Source of the DNA: Armatimonadota bacterium
GTDB lineage: Bacteria > Sysuimicrobiota > Sysuimicrobiia > Sysuimicrobiales > Kaftiobacteriaceae
DNA: 64,000 bases
Assembly (NCBI GenBank): GCA_031459765.1
Contig: JAVKHY010000003.1
Location: 124,001 to 188,000, forward strand
Reading direction: 5' to 3'
Shown here: positions 7,792 to 15,506 of the stretch, one piece after another
Layout of the letters: every line of letters begins with the position of its first letter
Position numbering within the stretch: position 1 is the stretch's first letter
The notes under the pieces: model-generated
Databases searched by the model: none
Told to the model about the DNA's origin: nothing
What the model saw: the letters and a program-made list of their open reading frames with translations, nothing else
Position numbers and translations under genes: made by a program

Positions 7792-7911
7792 ATGAGGTTC
7801 CCGGAAGACGGACTGCCCGACGAGCCAGCGGGCGACCGTGTCGTGCTCATCCTCTTGCTGCTGGCGGCGGCGGCCTTCGCGATCATGCTTATCTGGCTGG
7901 TGGCGCGATGA
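7792..7911 (+). CDS. 39-residue single-pass membrane peptide
   Basis: The reading frame gives MRFPEDGLPDEPAGDR followed by a hydrophobic helix rich in Leu and Ala and a short WLVAR end. It starts 4 nt after the previous stop and its TGA overlaps the next ATG (ATGA, 7908-7911), so it is coupled on both sides. This supports a real gene although no family is recognised. The acidic N-terminus and single helix resemble small subunits of respiratory complexes. Confidence 0.5.
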   Translation: MRFPEDGLPDEPAGDRVVLILLLLAAAAFAIMLIWLVAR

Positions 7912-8195
7912 CGGCGCCCTCCGTCTCCTCCGTCTCAACCCGGCTGCGCGTCATCCAGGGACACCTGCAGGCCGTGGACCGGCTGGTCGCGCAGGGCCGC
8001 ACGCTGGAGGCCGTCGCGCAGCTGCGGGCCGTGCGGGCCGCGTTGGGGGCTGTGACCGCCCAGATCTGTCGGCACCACATGCTTCGCTGCCTCCGGGCGG
8101 GGGCATCGTCGCCGGAGGTGGACGACCTCCTGACGGCATTCCGGGCCGCCGCGGGCCGAACCCACCGGCGTCGCGGATCCCGCTGCGCCGCGTAG
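7908..8195 (+). CDS. CsoR/RcnR/FrmR-family repressor with altered metal site
   Basis: This 95-residue all-helical protein matches the CsoR family: RLRVIQGHLQAVDRLVAQGR, then LRAVRAALGAVTAQICRHHMLRCL. In copper sensors the ligands are Cys-x(n)-His-x3-Cys. The His-x3-Cys pair is present (HMLRC), but the first cysteine, normally in the DRYCxDVL stretch, is replaced (GRTLEAV). There is an extra Cys three residues before the first His. It may sense a different metal or sulfur/aldehyde species. It ends the operon of small membrane proteins and cytochrome b, next to the two-component genes. The N-terminal tail is short and the C-terminus is Arg-rich. Confidence 0.75.
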   Translation: MTAPSVSSVSTRLRVIQGHLQAVDRLVAQGRTLEAVAQLRAVRAALGAVTAQICRHHMLRCLRAGASSPEVDDLLTAFRAAAGRTHRRRGSRCAA

Positions 8196-8328
8196 CCTTC
8201 TCCTGCAATGCGAGAACCTCCCCGGCCGAATCGCTGGCCCCGAATTCGGAATCGCGATACCCTAGAGCACGGGCCGTGTGCCGGTCGGCGTATCCAGGGC
8301 GAGGCGGGCGACAGGGAGGGGAACGGCG

Positions 8329-9009
8329 GTGAAGATCCTGGTGGTGGATGATGAGGAGACGATGGTCCGGTCGCTGTCCACGCTGCTCGCGCAGGAGGGG
8401 TACGAGGTGGTCGTGGCCGCCGACGGGGTACAGGCGCTGGACGCCGCACGCGCCGAACGCCCCGACCTCATCCTGCTGGATGTGATGTTGCCGGGAATGG
8501 ACGGTCTGGCCGTGTGCCGGCAGATCCGCTCCTGGTCCGTCGTTCCCATCATCATGCTGACCGCCAAGACGGCCGAGGTGGACAAGGTGGTGGGGCTGGA
8601 GGTGGGTGCGGACGACTACGTGACCAAGCCCTTCAGCTCCCGCGAGTTGGTCGCCCGGGTGAAGGCGCAGCTGCGGCGGGCTCAGATGCAGGGCCAGTAC
8701 GCGCAGCAGGAGCGGCTTGCCGCCGGGGACGTCGAGATCGACGTGGGCCGCCGCCAGGTTACCGTCGCCGGAAAGGAGGTCGCCTTCTCCCCGAAGGAAT
8801 TCGACCTGCTGAGGGTGTTGGTCAGCCACGCCGGCCGTGTGCTCGGTCGCGACTTTCTCCTCAACAGCGTGTGGGGCCAGGATTTCTTCGGCGATACGCG
8901 CACGCTGGACGTCCACATTCGCTGGCTCCGGGAGAAGATCGAAGACAATCCCAGCAAGCCCGCCCGTATCGAGACGGTGCACGGCGTGGGCTACCGCTTC
9001 CGCGTGTAG
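8329..9009 (+). CDS. OmpR/PhoB-family response regulator
   Basis: This 226-residue regulator has a receiver domain (VDDEE near the start; phosphorylated Asp in LILLDVMLPGMDG at about residue 51; Thr/Lys in MLTAK and TKPF) and a C-terminal winged-helix DNA-binding domain (about residues 130-225; DVHIRWLREKIEDNP, VHGVGYRF). GTG 8329 was chosen after GGGAGGGG; upstream sequence is not family-like. The kinase gene follows 7 bp later. Regulators of this subfamily bind direct repeats with 11-bp spacing, which is exactly what lies at 158, 1611 and 2278. This protein is the best local candidate to bind them. Confidence 0.9.
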   Translation: MKILVVDDEETMVRSLSTLLAQEGYEVVVAADGVQALDAARAERPDLILLDVMLPGMDGLAVCRQIRSWSVVPIIMLTAKTAEVDKVVGLEVGADDYVTKPFSSRELVARVKAQLRRAQMQGQYAQQERLAAGDVEIDVGRRQVTVAGKEVAFSPKEFDLLRVLVSHAGRVLGRDFLLNSVWGQDFFGDTRTLDVHIRWLREKIEDNPSKPARIETVHGVGYRFRV

Positions 9010-9016
9010 ACGTCCC

Positions 9017-10426
9017 ATGTTCCGCCGGATCCGCTGGAGGCTGCTGGCCACCTACCTGATCGTTGTGTCTTCCGCCCTGGTCTTCCTGGGCGTGCACCTG
9101 GCGCGGCAGTTCGAGGCGGCGTTCACGGAGCAACTCAAGGTCGATCTCCTCGACCTGGCCCGTCTCATGGCGATCAATGCGGTCGAAGGACTCGGTTCGG
9201 GCGACGTCGAGGCCATTGCCCGACATCTTCAGCGCGCGCATCACGCGGCGGACAGTCCCCTCGTCATGGTCACGGATGCGGAGGGCGTGATCGTGGCCGT
9301 GCAGGGCCTGCCGGAGGTCGCGATCGGAGCCCGGGCACTGGCACATCCCAGCGTGCCCGAGGCGCTGGGCGGCAAAGAGGTCACAGGCGTTGGCGCGGTG
9401 CCAGGAAGCGGCGAAGCAGTCTATGCCGCGGTGCCGGTGCGCACGGGCGCCCGCCTCCTGGGAACGGTGCACGTCGCCCGCCCGCTGACCTACCTCCATG
9501 CGCAGATACAGCATCTCCGCTGGGTCGTGGCCTGGGGCACGGTCGTGGCGCTGCTCATCGCGACGGGGGTGGGGCTGCTCCTTGCCCGCAGCATCGCGGC
9601 GCCAGTACAGCAGATGCAGCTTGTGGCCGGCCGGCTGGCCGCCGGCCGGTTGAGCGAACGCGTGCCGGTGCAGACCCGCGACGAGCTCGGCGACCTGGCC
9701 CGATCGCTGAACTACATGGCCAGCGAACTGGAGCGCATCGATTCGATGCGCCGGGCCTTCGTGGCCGACGCGGCGCACGAGCTGCGCACCCCGGTGGCCA
9801 ACCTCGCCGTGGCCGTCGAGGCCCTGAAGGCGGTGCTCGAGAGGCACCCGGATCAGGCGGCCCCGGTAGCCGGCGACATCGAGCGCGAGGTGGCGCGGCT
9901 GCGCCGCCTGGTGGAGGACCTGCTCGATCTCTCCTTGGTCGACGCCGGGCAGGTGCGGCTGAATCTCACCGCTGTGTCGCCGGCCGATCTGCTCCGGCGC
10001 GCTGCGCAGCCATTTCAACCCCGTGCCGAGCGATCCCGCATTACGCTCAAGCTTGAGATCCCCCCGCGTCTCCCCGCGGTGAAGGCGGATGCGGACCGGA
10101 CGATCCAGGTCTTGAGCAACCTCCTGGACAACGCCTTCAAACACACGTCCCCCGGGGGAACCGTGACGGTCGGCGCCGCGGAACGCCGCGGCCACGTGCT
10201 GCTCAGCGTCGCGGATACAGGGCCGGGGATCCCGGAATCGGAGCTGCCGCATATCTTCGACCGGTTCTACAAAGTGGACAAGGCGCGGGCGGGCGGAGGA
10301 GGCGGAGCCGGGCTGGGCCTGGCCATCGCCAAGCGCCTCGTCGAAGCTCAGGGCGGCATTATCATGGTGGAAAGCAACCCGGGTCAGGGCACCCGCTTCA
10401 TGGTCGCGCTGCCCAAGGAGGGATAA
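9017..10426 (+). CDS. Sensor histidine kinase
   Basis: This 469-residue kinase is the partner of the upstream regulator. It has a transmembrane helix at about residues 9-29 and an extracytoplasmic sensor domain at about 30-165. A second helix (about 170-190) leads to HAMP (about 193-245), HisKA with the phosphorylated His in ADAAHELRTPVAN (about 253), and HATPase_c with N (NLLDNAFKH), G1 (DTGPGIP) and G2 (GLGLAIAK) boxes. The sensor region shows no Cys-rich or His-rich metal motif, so the signal is unknown although the genetic setting suggests metal or envelope stress. Confidence 0.9.
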   Translation: MFRRIRWRLLATYLIVVSSALVFLGVHLARQFEAAFTEQLKVDLLDLARLMAINAVEGLGSGDVEAIARHLQRAHHAADSPLVMVTDAEGVIVAVQGLPEVAIGARALAHPSVPEALGGKEVTGVGAVPGSGEAVYAAVPVRTGARLLGTVHVARPLTYLHAQIQHLRWVVAWGTVVALLIATGVGLLLARSIAAPVQQMQLVAGRLAAGRLSERVPVQTRDELGDLARSLNYMASELERIDSMRRAFVADAAHELRTPVANLAVAVEALKAVLERHPDQAAPVAGDIEREVARLRRLVEDLLDLSLVDAGQVRLNLTAVSPADLLRRAAQPFQPRAERSRITLKLEIPPRLPAVKADADRTIQVLSNLLDNAFKHTSPGGTVTVGAAERRGHVLLSVADTGPGIPESELPHIFDRFYKVDKARAGGGGGAGLGLAIAKRLVEAQGGIIMVESNPGQGTRFMVALPKEG

Positions 10427-10658
10427 GCAGCCTCGCCCGGTGATCCACGTGTGCTGCTCTGGCCGGATGGTGCGGTGGCGACCTCCGGGGAAGGCGGATC
10501 GGATGGCGTGCACTATCCTCCGGCGTCCTGCACCTGTTTCAACTCTGCCGGACCTTGCTGCAGATCCCGCCGCTCCCCTCTCCGGCGCTGAGCATGGTCG
10601 CATCTGGTCGGCCGGGCCGCCCGTCGCGCCCTGGTCTTCGTCCCGATGATGATATGCT

Positions 10659-10696
10659 TTGACGCGGCGCCGGCAGGAGCACTATATTCTGTAGTG
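10659..10696 (+). promoter_or_regulatory. Promoter with BlaI/CopY-type operator over the -10 box
   Basis: TTGACG (10659-10664), an 18-nt spacer and TATATT (10683-10688) form a sigma-70-type promoter. Overlapping the -10 is a near-perfect inverted repeat, CACTATA-TTC-TGTAGTG (10680-10696, one mismatch), closely resembling the TACA/TGTA core of BlaI/MecI/CopY operators. It sits about 40 bp before the blaI-like gene, so autoregulation is very likely. The rest of the 10427-10733 gap shows nothing clear. Confidence 0.72.
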
Positions 10697-10733
10697 TTCG
10701 ACCTGGCGGAGGATCCGACGAGGAGATGCGGAG

Positions 10734-11192
10734 ATGTCCAAACGAGCGGCGGGGTGGGTCTTTCGCGCGCGCGGGCGCGGGTTGACCTGCGTGCTGGGCT
10801 CCCTCGAGGCCGAGGTGATGGAGGAGGTGTGGCGCCAGGGCGAGACGACCATCCGGCGGGTCTGGGACGCGCTGGCGAAGCGGCGCCCGATCGCCTTCAA
10901 CACCGTGATGACCGTCATGAACCGTCTGGCCGAGAAGAGGATCCTCGTCCGACGAGGGCACCGCGGGGCCTACCGGTTCGCGGCGCGGGAGCCGCGCGAC
11001 GCGTTCATGGCCAGGGTCTCCCGCGAGATCGCCCAGGGTCTGGTCCGTGACTTCGGGGACTATGCCGTCGCCCAGTTCGTGACGGCGGTGTGGGACGTCG
11101 ATCCGGCGAAGCTCGAAACGCTACGGCGCGCGCTCGCCGACCAGGAGCGGGAAGGAACCCGCCGGGCTCGAGAAGGACGCGTGGCGGGGTGA
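10734..11192 (+). CDS. BlaI/MecI/CopY-family transcriptional repressor
   Basis: This 152-residue protein has an N-terminal winged-helix domain (LGSLEAEVMEEVWRQGETTI, then NTVMTVMNRLAEKRIL), the hallmark of BlaI/CopY repressors, and a C-terminal helical dimerisation region. BlaI-type proteins are cleaved by a BlaR1 metalloprotease; CopY-type ones respond to copper through a C-terminal CxC. Here neither a BlaR1 gene nor a CxC motif is present, so the inducing mechanism is unclear. Context (copper island, operator at 10680) suggests it controls itself and possibly nearby genes. Confidence 0.85.
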   Translation: MSKRAAGWVFRARGRGLTCVLGSLEAEVMEEVWRQGETTIRRVWDALAKRRPIAFNTVMTVMNRLAEKRILVRRGHRGAYRFAAREPRDAFMARVSREIAQGLVRDFGDYAVAQFVTAVWDVDPAKLETLRRALADQEREGTRRAREGRVAG

Positions 11193-11536
11193 CTTCGGGC
11201 GGTGGCTCTGGGGCAGAGTCAGCCCGTTGGCCCGATCTAATCGAAGTCATTCGACCAGGGCGTCGCCGCCCCCGGCGCAATCTTGCCAGGGAGCCTCGGA
11301 TGTGCTATGCAAGGGGTAACCTCTGTCATGAACGTGATGGCGTGAGCATCCCAAGATCTGTCTCTATCAGCCACGAGTGGGCCTTCCCCAGCCGCCCGCG
11401 CGAGTGCATCTGTCTTCCGCGAAGGCGTACTGCCTTCGCGCCCTCCGAATAGCTCGGTTCCTCCGCAGGTAATTCACGGCATCTGGTCGGCGCTGTCGCG
11501 CCGGTTGACCTGCCTTGTTGTACGGAGGTGGAGCAG
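11193..11536 (+). other. Gene-free leader with a 9-bp inverted repeat
   Basis: No convincing gene is seen. A perfect stem, CGCGAAGGC (11418-11426) with GCCTTCGCG (11432-11440) around a 5-nt loop, lies about 100 bp before the next start. It lacks a T-run, so it is more likely an operator or leader structure than a terminator. I looked for thiamine and SAM riboswitch signatures because the downstream transporter resembles ThiY/SsuA systems and found none. Confidence 0.35.
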
Positions 11537-12673
11537 ATGCACGAGAACAGAAATTTGCCCATGGCTTTTCGCTCCAAGGTAGCGCGGGAAGATTGCTGCC
11601 GCGATGCGGCAGGTGTCCGGCCGTCCGCTGCGTCGACCACCGGTTCAGCGATCGATACCGCGCGGTTTCCCAGGCGTGAGCTCTTACGCCGGGCGCTCCG
11701 CACCGCGGCGGCGGCCGCGGCCCTTTCGCTGCTTCCGCGTCCGGTCGGCGCTCAGGCCCCCCGGAAGATCCGGCTGGGCTTCTGCAGCCAGGTCCTCTGC
11801 ATCATCCCCTATGAGGTGGCGCGCAGCCAGGGTTTCTACGCCGGAGAAGGCCTGGACGTCGAGCTGGTGTACTTCCGCGGCGGGACGGCGGCCATGCAGG
11901 CGCTGATTGGCGGGGCGATCGACTACGCGGCGACCTCGTATGACGTGTCGGTGGCCGCCTTCGGACGCGGCGCCGATATCGTGAGCTTCTTTACGACGGG
12001 GCGGCTCCCATTCTTTGCCCTCGCGGTGGGGCCGAAGACCGCCGCGGCCATCCGCGGCCTTCCGGATCTCGCGGGCCGCACCGTCGGCGTCTCCGCCGCC
12101 GGCAACGCCGACCATCAGCTGTCGATCTATCTCCTGCGCCGCGCCGGGATCGATCCGGCCGCCGTGCGCTTTGCCGTGCTCGGTCCCAATCTCTACGAGG
12201 CGCTGCGCGTCGGGCACGTGGACGCGGGGATGGTGCAGGAGCCGGCCACGACGCTGATCGCGCGGGCGGGCGGCCGGGTCCTGGTCAACCTGATGGATCC
12301 GGCGCAGGCGGATCGCTACCTGGGAGGTCCCTACGCCCACATGGGAGTCGCGGTCCGGCGGCAGGAGTGGGACAGCCGCCGCCAGGAGATGCAGGCGCTG
12401 GCGCGGGCGCTGCGCCGGTCGCTGCGGTTCATGCGCATTGGCACGCCCCGCCTGCTGGTGGACGCTCTCCCGCCGGACCTGATCGCCGGGGGGGACCGCG
12501 CGCTGCTGGAACAGATCCTGGCGCGCCGCCGGCGCGTGTTGTACACGGACGATGGCCGCATCGCGCTCGACGCCGTCCGCCGGGTGGCCGAGGTCGCGCG
12601 CCAGGCCGGAGCCCTGCCCGTGAACGTGGATGTGACCCGGCTGATCACGTACGGCATTCTGGACAGTCTGTGA
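11537..12673 (+). CDS. NitT/TauT-type ABC importer substrate-binding protein (SsuA/THI5-like)
   Basis: The 378-residue product has an unusually long charged N-terminus (about 38 residues). A twin-Arg-like export signal follows (PRRELLRRALRTAAAAAALS), with probable cleavage after VGAQA. The mature domain starts KIRLGFCSQVLCIIPYEVA and contains GFYAGEGLDVELVYF and GGTAAMQALIGGAIDYA, typical of SsuA/TauA/THI5-like periplasmic proteins that bind sulfonates, nitrate, taurine or pyrimidine precursors. Two cysteines near the binding cleft (FCSQVLC) are uncommon in this family. GGAGG lies 8 nt before ATG 11537. It forms an overlapping three-gene transporter with 12670 and 13446. Confidence 0.8.
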   Translation: MHENRNLPMAFRSKVAREDCCRDAAGVRPSAASTTGSAIDTARFPRRELLRRALRTAAAAAALSLLPRPVGAQAPRKIRLGFCSQVLCIIPYEVARSQGFYAGEGLDVELVYFRGGTAAMQALIGGAIDYAATSYDVSVAAFGRGADIVSFFTTGRLPFFALAVGPKTAAAIRGLPDLAGRTVGVSAAGNADHQLSIYLLRRAGIDPAAVRFAVLGPNLYEALRVGHVDAGMVQEPATTLIARAGGRVLVNLMDPAQADRYLGGPYAHMGVAVRRQEWDSRRQEMQALARALRRSLRFMRIGTPRLLVDALPPDLIAGGDRALLEQILARRRRVLYTDDGRIALDAVRRVAEVARQAGALPVNVDVTRLITYGILDSL

Positions 12674-13449
12674 ACGCGCTGGAGATCCGCGACCTCACGG
12701 TGACCTACGGCGGTCACGTGGTCCTCCGCCGGCTGTCCCTACAGGTGCCCGCCGGGAGCTTCCTCAGCCTGGTCGGCCCTTCAGGGTGCGGCAAGAGCAC
12801 CCTGCTGCGGGCGATCGCGGGCCTGCTCCCCCCGGCGGAGGGCGAGATCGTCCTCTTTGGCCAGCCCGTGCATCGCTGCTCTCCTGCCGTGGGCATGCTC
12901 TTCCAGGAGGATGCGCTGCTGCCCTGGAGGACGGCCCGGGAGAACGTGGCCTTGGGATTGCGGTTTCGAGGGATGCCAACCGACCGCGCCCGTCAGGAAG
13001 CCGAGCGGTGGCTGGATCGTCTGGGTCTGCGGGCGTTCGCCGATCACTACCCGCACGAACTCTCCGGCGGCATGAAGCAGCGCGTGGCGCTGGCCCAGGT
13101 GCTGGCGCCCCGGCCGCGGCTGCTGCTGATGGATGAGCCCTTCGCCAGCCTGGACGCCATCCTCCGACACCTGGTGCAAGCGGACTTCCTCTCCCTGGTC
13201 CGGGAGACGGGCGTGACCGTGCTGCTGGTGACGCACGATCTCGAAGAGGCGCTGCTGCTGTCCGAGCAGGTGGCGCTGATGTCCGCGGGCCCGGGGGCCC
13301 GCATCACGCACCTGCACCGGGTGCCCTACGGCTATCCCCGAGATCTCGCCGCGGTGCGCGCGCTGCCGGCCTTCGGGCAGCTCTTGCAGGAGGTCTGGAC
13401 GCAGCTGCAGCGGGAGGCAGGCCGGATGGGATGGGAGGTGCCGGCATGA
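12670..13449 (+). CDS. NitT/TauT-type ABC transporter ATPase (SsuB/TauB-like)
   Basis: This 259-residue ATPase has Walker A GPSGCGKST (about residue 40), Q-loop (FQEDALLPW), signature LSGGMKQR, Walker B LLLMDEPF and the switch His (VTHDLEEAL). LLPW after the Q-loop is typical of SsuB/TauB/NrtD proteins. It powers the importer formed with the binding protein upstream and the permease downstream, overlapping each by 4 bp. The substrate is not determined by sequence. Confidence 0.88.
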   Translation: MNALEIRDLTVTYGGHVVLRRLSLQVPAGSFLSLVGPSGCGKSTLLRAIAGLLPPAEGEIVLFGQPVHRCSPAVGMLFQEDALLPWRTARENVALGLRFRGMPTDRARQEAERWLDRLGLRAFADHYPHELSGGMKQRVALAQVLAPRPRLLLMDEPFASLDAILRHLVQADFLSLVRETGVTVLLVTHDLEEALLLSEQVALMSAGPGARITHLHRVPYGYPRDLAAVRALPAFGQLLQEVWTQLQREAGRMGWEVPA

Positions 13450-14204
13450 GGCGCGCCGGGACGCTGCTGGCTGTCCTCACCGTCTGGGAGGCGGCGGCCC
13501 GGCTGGGCTGGATCAGTGCGCTGCTCACGCCGCCGCCGACGCAGATCCTCGAGGTCCTCCTCGAGGCGTTGCGCCGCGGGCAGATCTGGCCGCACCTCGC
13601 CGTCACATTGACCGAGGCCGTCGGGGGCCTCCTTCTGGGCCTCGCCGCGGGCGCGGTGCTCGGATTGGGGGCCGCGCTGCTGCCCGCGGTGGCGGAGGTG
13701 CTGCAGCCGGCCATGACCCTGCTGAACGCCATCCCCCGGGTGATCCTGGCCCCCTTGTTCGTGATCTGGTTCGGGATCGGCGCCGGCTCGAAGGTGGCGC
13801 TCAGCTTTCTCCTGGTGGCGGTGACCGTATTCTTCGCGGTCTATTCCGGCATCCGGCACGTGGATCCGCGGCTGATCGATCGGGTGCGCACGCTGGGCGG
13901 AGGCGGACGGGACGTGATTCGCGAGGTCTACCTCCCCTCCGTGATGGGCTGGTTGCTCAGCAGCCTGAAGATCGCGGTGGGCTTTGCGTTCACCGGGGCC
14001 GTGGTGGGCGAATTCGTGGCGAGCAGCCGCGGACTCGGTTACCTCCTGTCGTTCGCCCAGAGCACCTACAACGCGGCGATGACCATCGCCCTGATTGTGG
14101 TCGTGGTCGCGGTGACCTTTGTGATCTTCATGGGATTCGAGTGCCTGGAACGCGCCGCCTTTCGCTGGCGGCGGCCGCGGAGGGCTGCCGGGTCGCTGGA
14201 GTGA
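13446..14204 (+). CDS. NitT/TauT-type ABC transporter permease (SsuC/TauC-like)
   Basis: This 252-residue membrane protein has about six helices and the cytoplasmic EAA loop (DRVRTLGGGGRDVIREVYLP) that docks on the ATPase. NAIPRVILAPLFVIWFGIG is typical of the SsuC/TauC group. It begins inside the ATPase stop codon (ATGA). It completes the importer at 11537-14204; the adenylyltransferase gene follows 59 bp later, hinting at a sulfur or cofactor-precursor substrate, though that is only positional. Confidence 0.88.
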   Translation: MRRAGTLLAVLTVWEAAARLGWISALLTPPPTQILEVLLEALRRGQIWPHLAVTLTEAVGGLLLGLAAGAVLGLGAALLPAVAEVLQPAMTLLNAIPRVILAPLFVIWFGIGAGSKVALSFLLVAVTVFFAVYSGIRHVDPRLIDRVRTLGGGGRDVIREVYLPSVMGWLLSSLKIAVGFAFTGAVVGEFVASSRGLGYLLSFAQSTYNAAMTIALIVVVVAVTFVIFMGFECLERAAFRWRRPRRAAGSLE

Positions 14205-14263
14205 GGGGAGTCGACGGTGCGCCAGAACGGGATTCTGATTCTGTAGTAGCGGAGAGCAGCGAC

Positions 14264-15433
14264 ATGTCGACGGTCGTCCGGAAGGGATCCGTCCTGTCAC
14301 GGGAGCAACTGGAGCGCTACGCGCGGCAGATCATCCTCGAGGAGCTCGGCGTCGCCGGCCAGCGCCGGCTGCTGGAGAGCAAGGTCCTGATCGTCGGCGC
14401 GGGCGGGCTGGGCAGCCCGGTGGCGCTCTACCTGGCCGCGGCCGGCGTGGGGACGCTGGGCGTGGTGGACGGCGACCGCGTGGACCTCACCAACCTGCAC
14501 CGGCAGGTGCTGCACTACACCCACGACGTCGGCCGTCCCAAGACCCAGTCGGCCCGCCGCACCCTGGAGGACATCAACCCCGACGTCACCGTGGTCCCCT
14601 ACCAGACGGTGCTCAGCAGCGACAACGCCCTGGACATCCTGCGCGACTACGACGTGGTGGTCAACGGCAGCGACAACTTCCCCACCCGGTACCTGGTGAA
14701 CGACGCCGCCGTCTTCCTGCGCAAGCCCCTGGTGGACGCCAGCATCCTGAAATGGGAGGGGCAGGCCACCACCTTCCTGCCGGGCTCCGGGTGCTACCGC
14801 TGCCTGTTCCCGACGCCGCCGCCGCCGGGCGCCGTGCCCTCCTGCGCCGAGGGCGGGGTCATCGGCGCGCTGGCCGGCTTCATGGGGACGCTGCAGGCGC
14901 TGGAGACGGTGAAGCTCCTGCTTGGACGGGGGGACGTGCTGGTCAACCGCCTGCTGATCTTCGACGCCCTCTCCGGCGAGGTCCGCACCCTGCGCTGGAA
15001 CCGCAACCCGAACTGCCCGGTGTGCGGCGACCATCCCACGATCACCGCGCTGATCGACTACGAAGCCTTCTGCGGCGTGCCCACGCCGGCTGAACCTCGT
15101 CCTCCGGCAGCCATCCCTTCCGTTCCGGAGGTGAGCGTCGCCGAGACCCAGATGATGATGGAACGCGGCGAGGCCGTGCTGATCGACGTCCGCGAGCAAT
15201 GGGAGTGGCGCACTGCGCGGATCCCCGGGGCCGTCTTGATTCCCCTGGGGGAGATCTCGCGGCGCGCGGACGAGATTCCAGCGGGCGGGACGGTGATCGT
15301 GTACTGTGCGACCGGCCGGCGGAGCGCCATCGCGGTGGAAACCTTGCGTCGAGCCGGTCATCAGGGCGCGCTCAACATGGCCGGTGGCATCGTGGAATGG
15401 ATGAACCAGGAGTATCCGGTGGAGTCCGGCTGA
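14264..15433 (+). CDS. moeB: MoeB/ThiF adenylyltransferase fused to rhodanese
   Basis: This 389-residue fusion has an N-terminal E1-like domain (about residues 1-250: VGAGGLGSPVALYLAAAGVG for ATP, DNFPTRYLVND) and zinc-binding CxxC pairs (GCYRCLF, NCPVCGDHP). The C-terminal rhodanese domain (about 285-389) carries an active-site loop CATGRRSA. Such fusions activate the C-terminal Gly-Gly of a sulfur carrier (MoaD, ThiS or CysO-like) and supply sulfur. ATG 14264 was preferred because an upstream in-frame extension overlaps the permease and has no family match. moeA-moaC-mog lie at 42808-45036, so a molybdopterin role is possible, but ThiF or CysO-type function cannot be excluded. Confidence 0.87.
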   Translation: MSTVVRKGSVLSREQLERYARQIILEELGVAGQRRLLESKVLIVGAGGLGSPVALYLAAAGVGTLGVVDGDRVDLTNLHRQVLHYTHDVGRPKTQSARRTLEDINPDVTVVPYQTVLSSDNALDILRDYDVVVNGSDNFPTRYLVNDAAVFLRKPLVDASILKWEGQATTFLPGSGCYRCLFPTPPPPGAVPSCAEGGVIGALAGFMGTLQALETVKLLLGRGDVLVNRLLIFDALSGEVRTLRWNRNPNCPVCGDHPTITALIDYEAFCGVPTPAEPRPPAAIPSVPEVSVAETQMMMERGEAVLIDVREQWEWRTARIPGAVLIPLGEISRRADEIPAGGTVIVYCATGRRSAIAVETLRRAGHQGALNMAGGIVEWMNQEYPVESG

Positions 15434-15506
15434 TTCAGCACAGCAATCCGCAGGTGGGGCCGTCGGTGCCGTTCTCGCCGCTGGCACTATTGCCTGCGGG
15501 CCGAGG

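Noticed and set aside
11193-11536. Thiamine (TPP) or SAM riboswitch before the THI5/SsuA-like importer
   Set aside because: The conserved core sequences of these riboswitches are absent; only a simple 9-bp hairpin is present.
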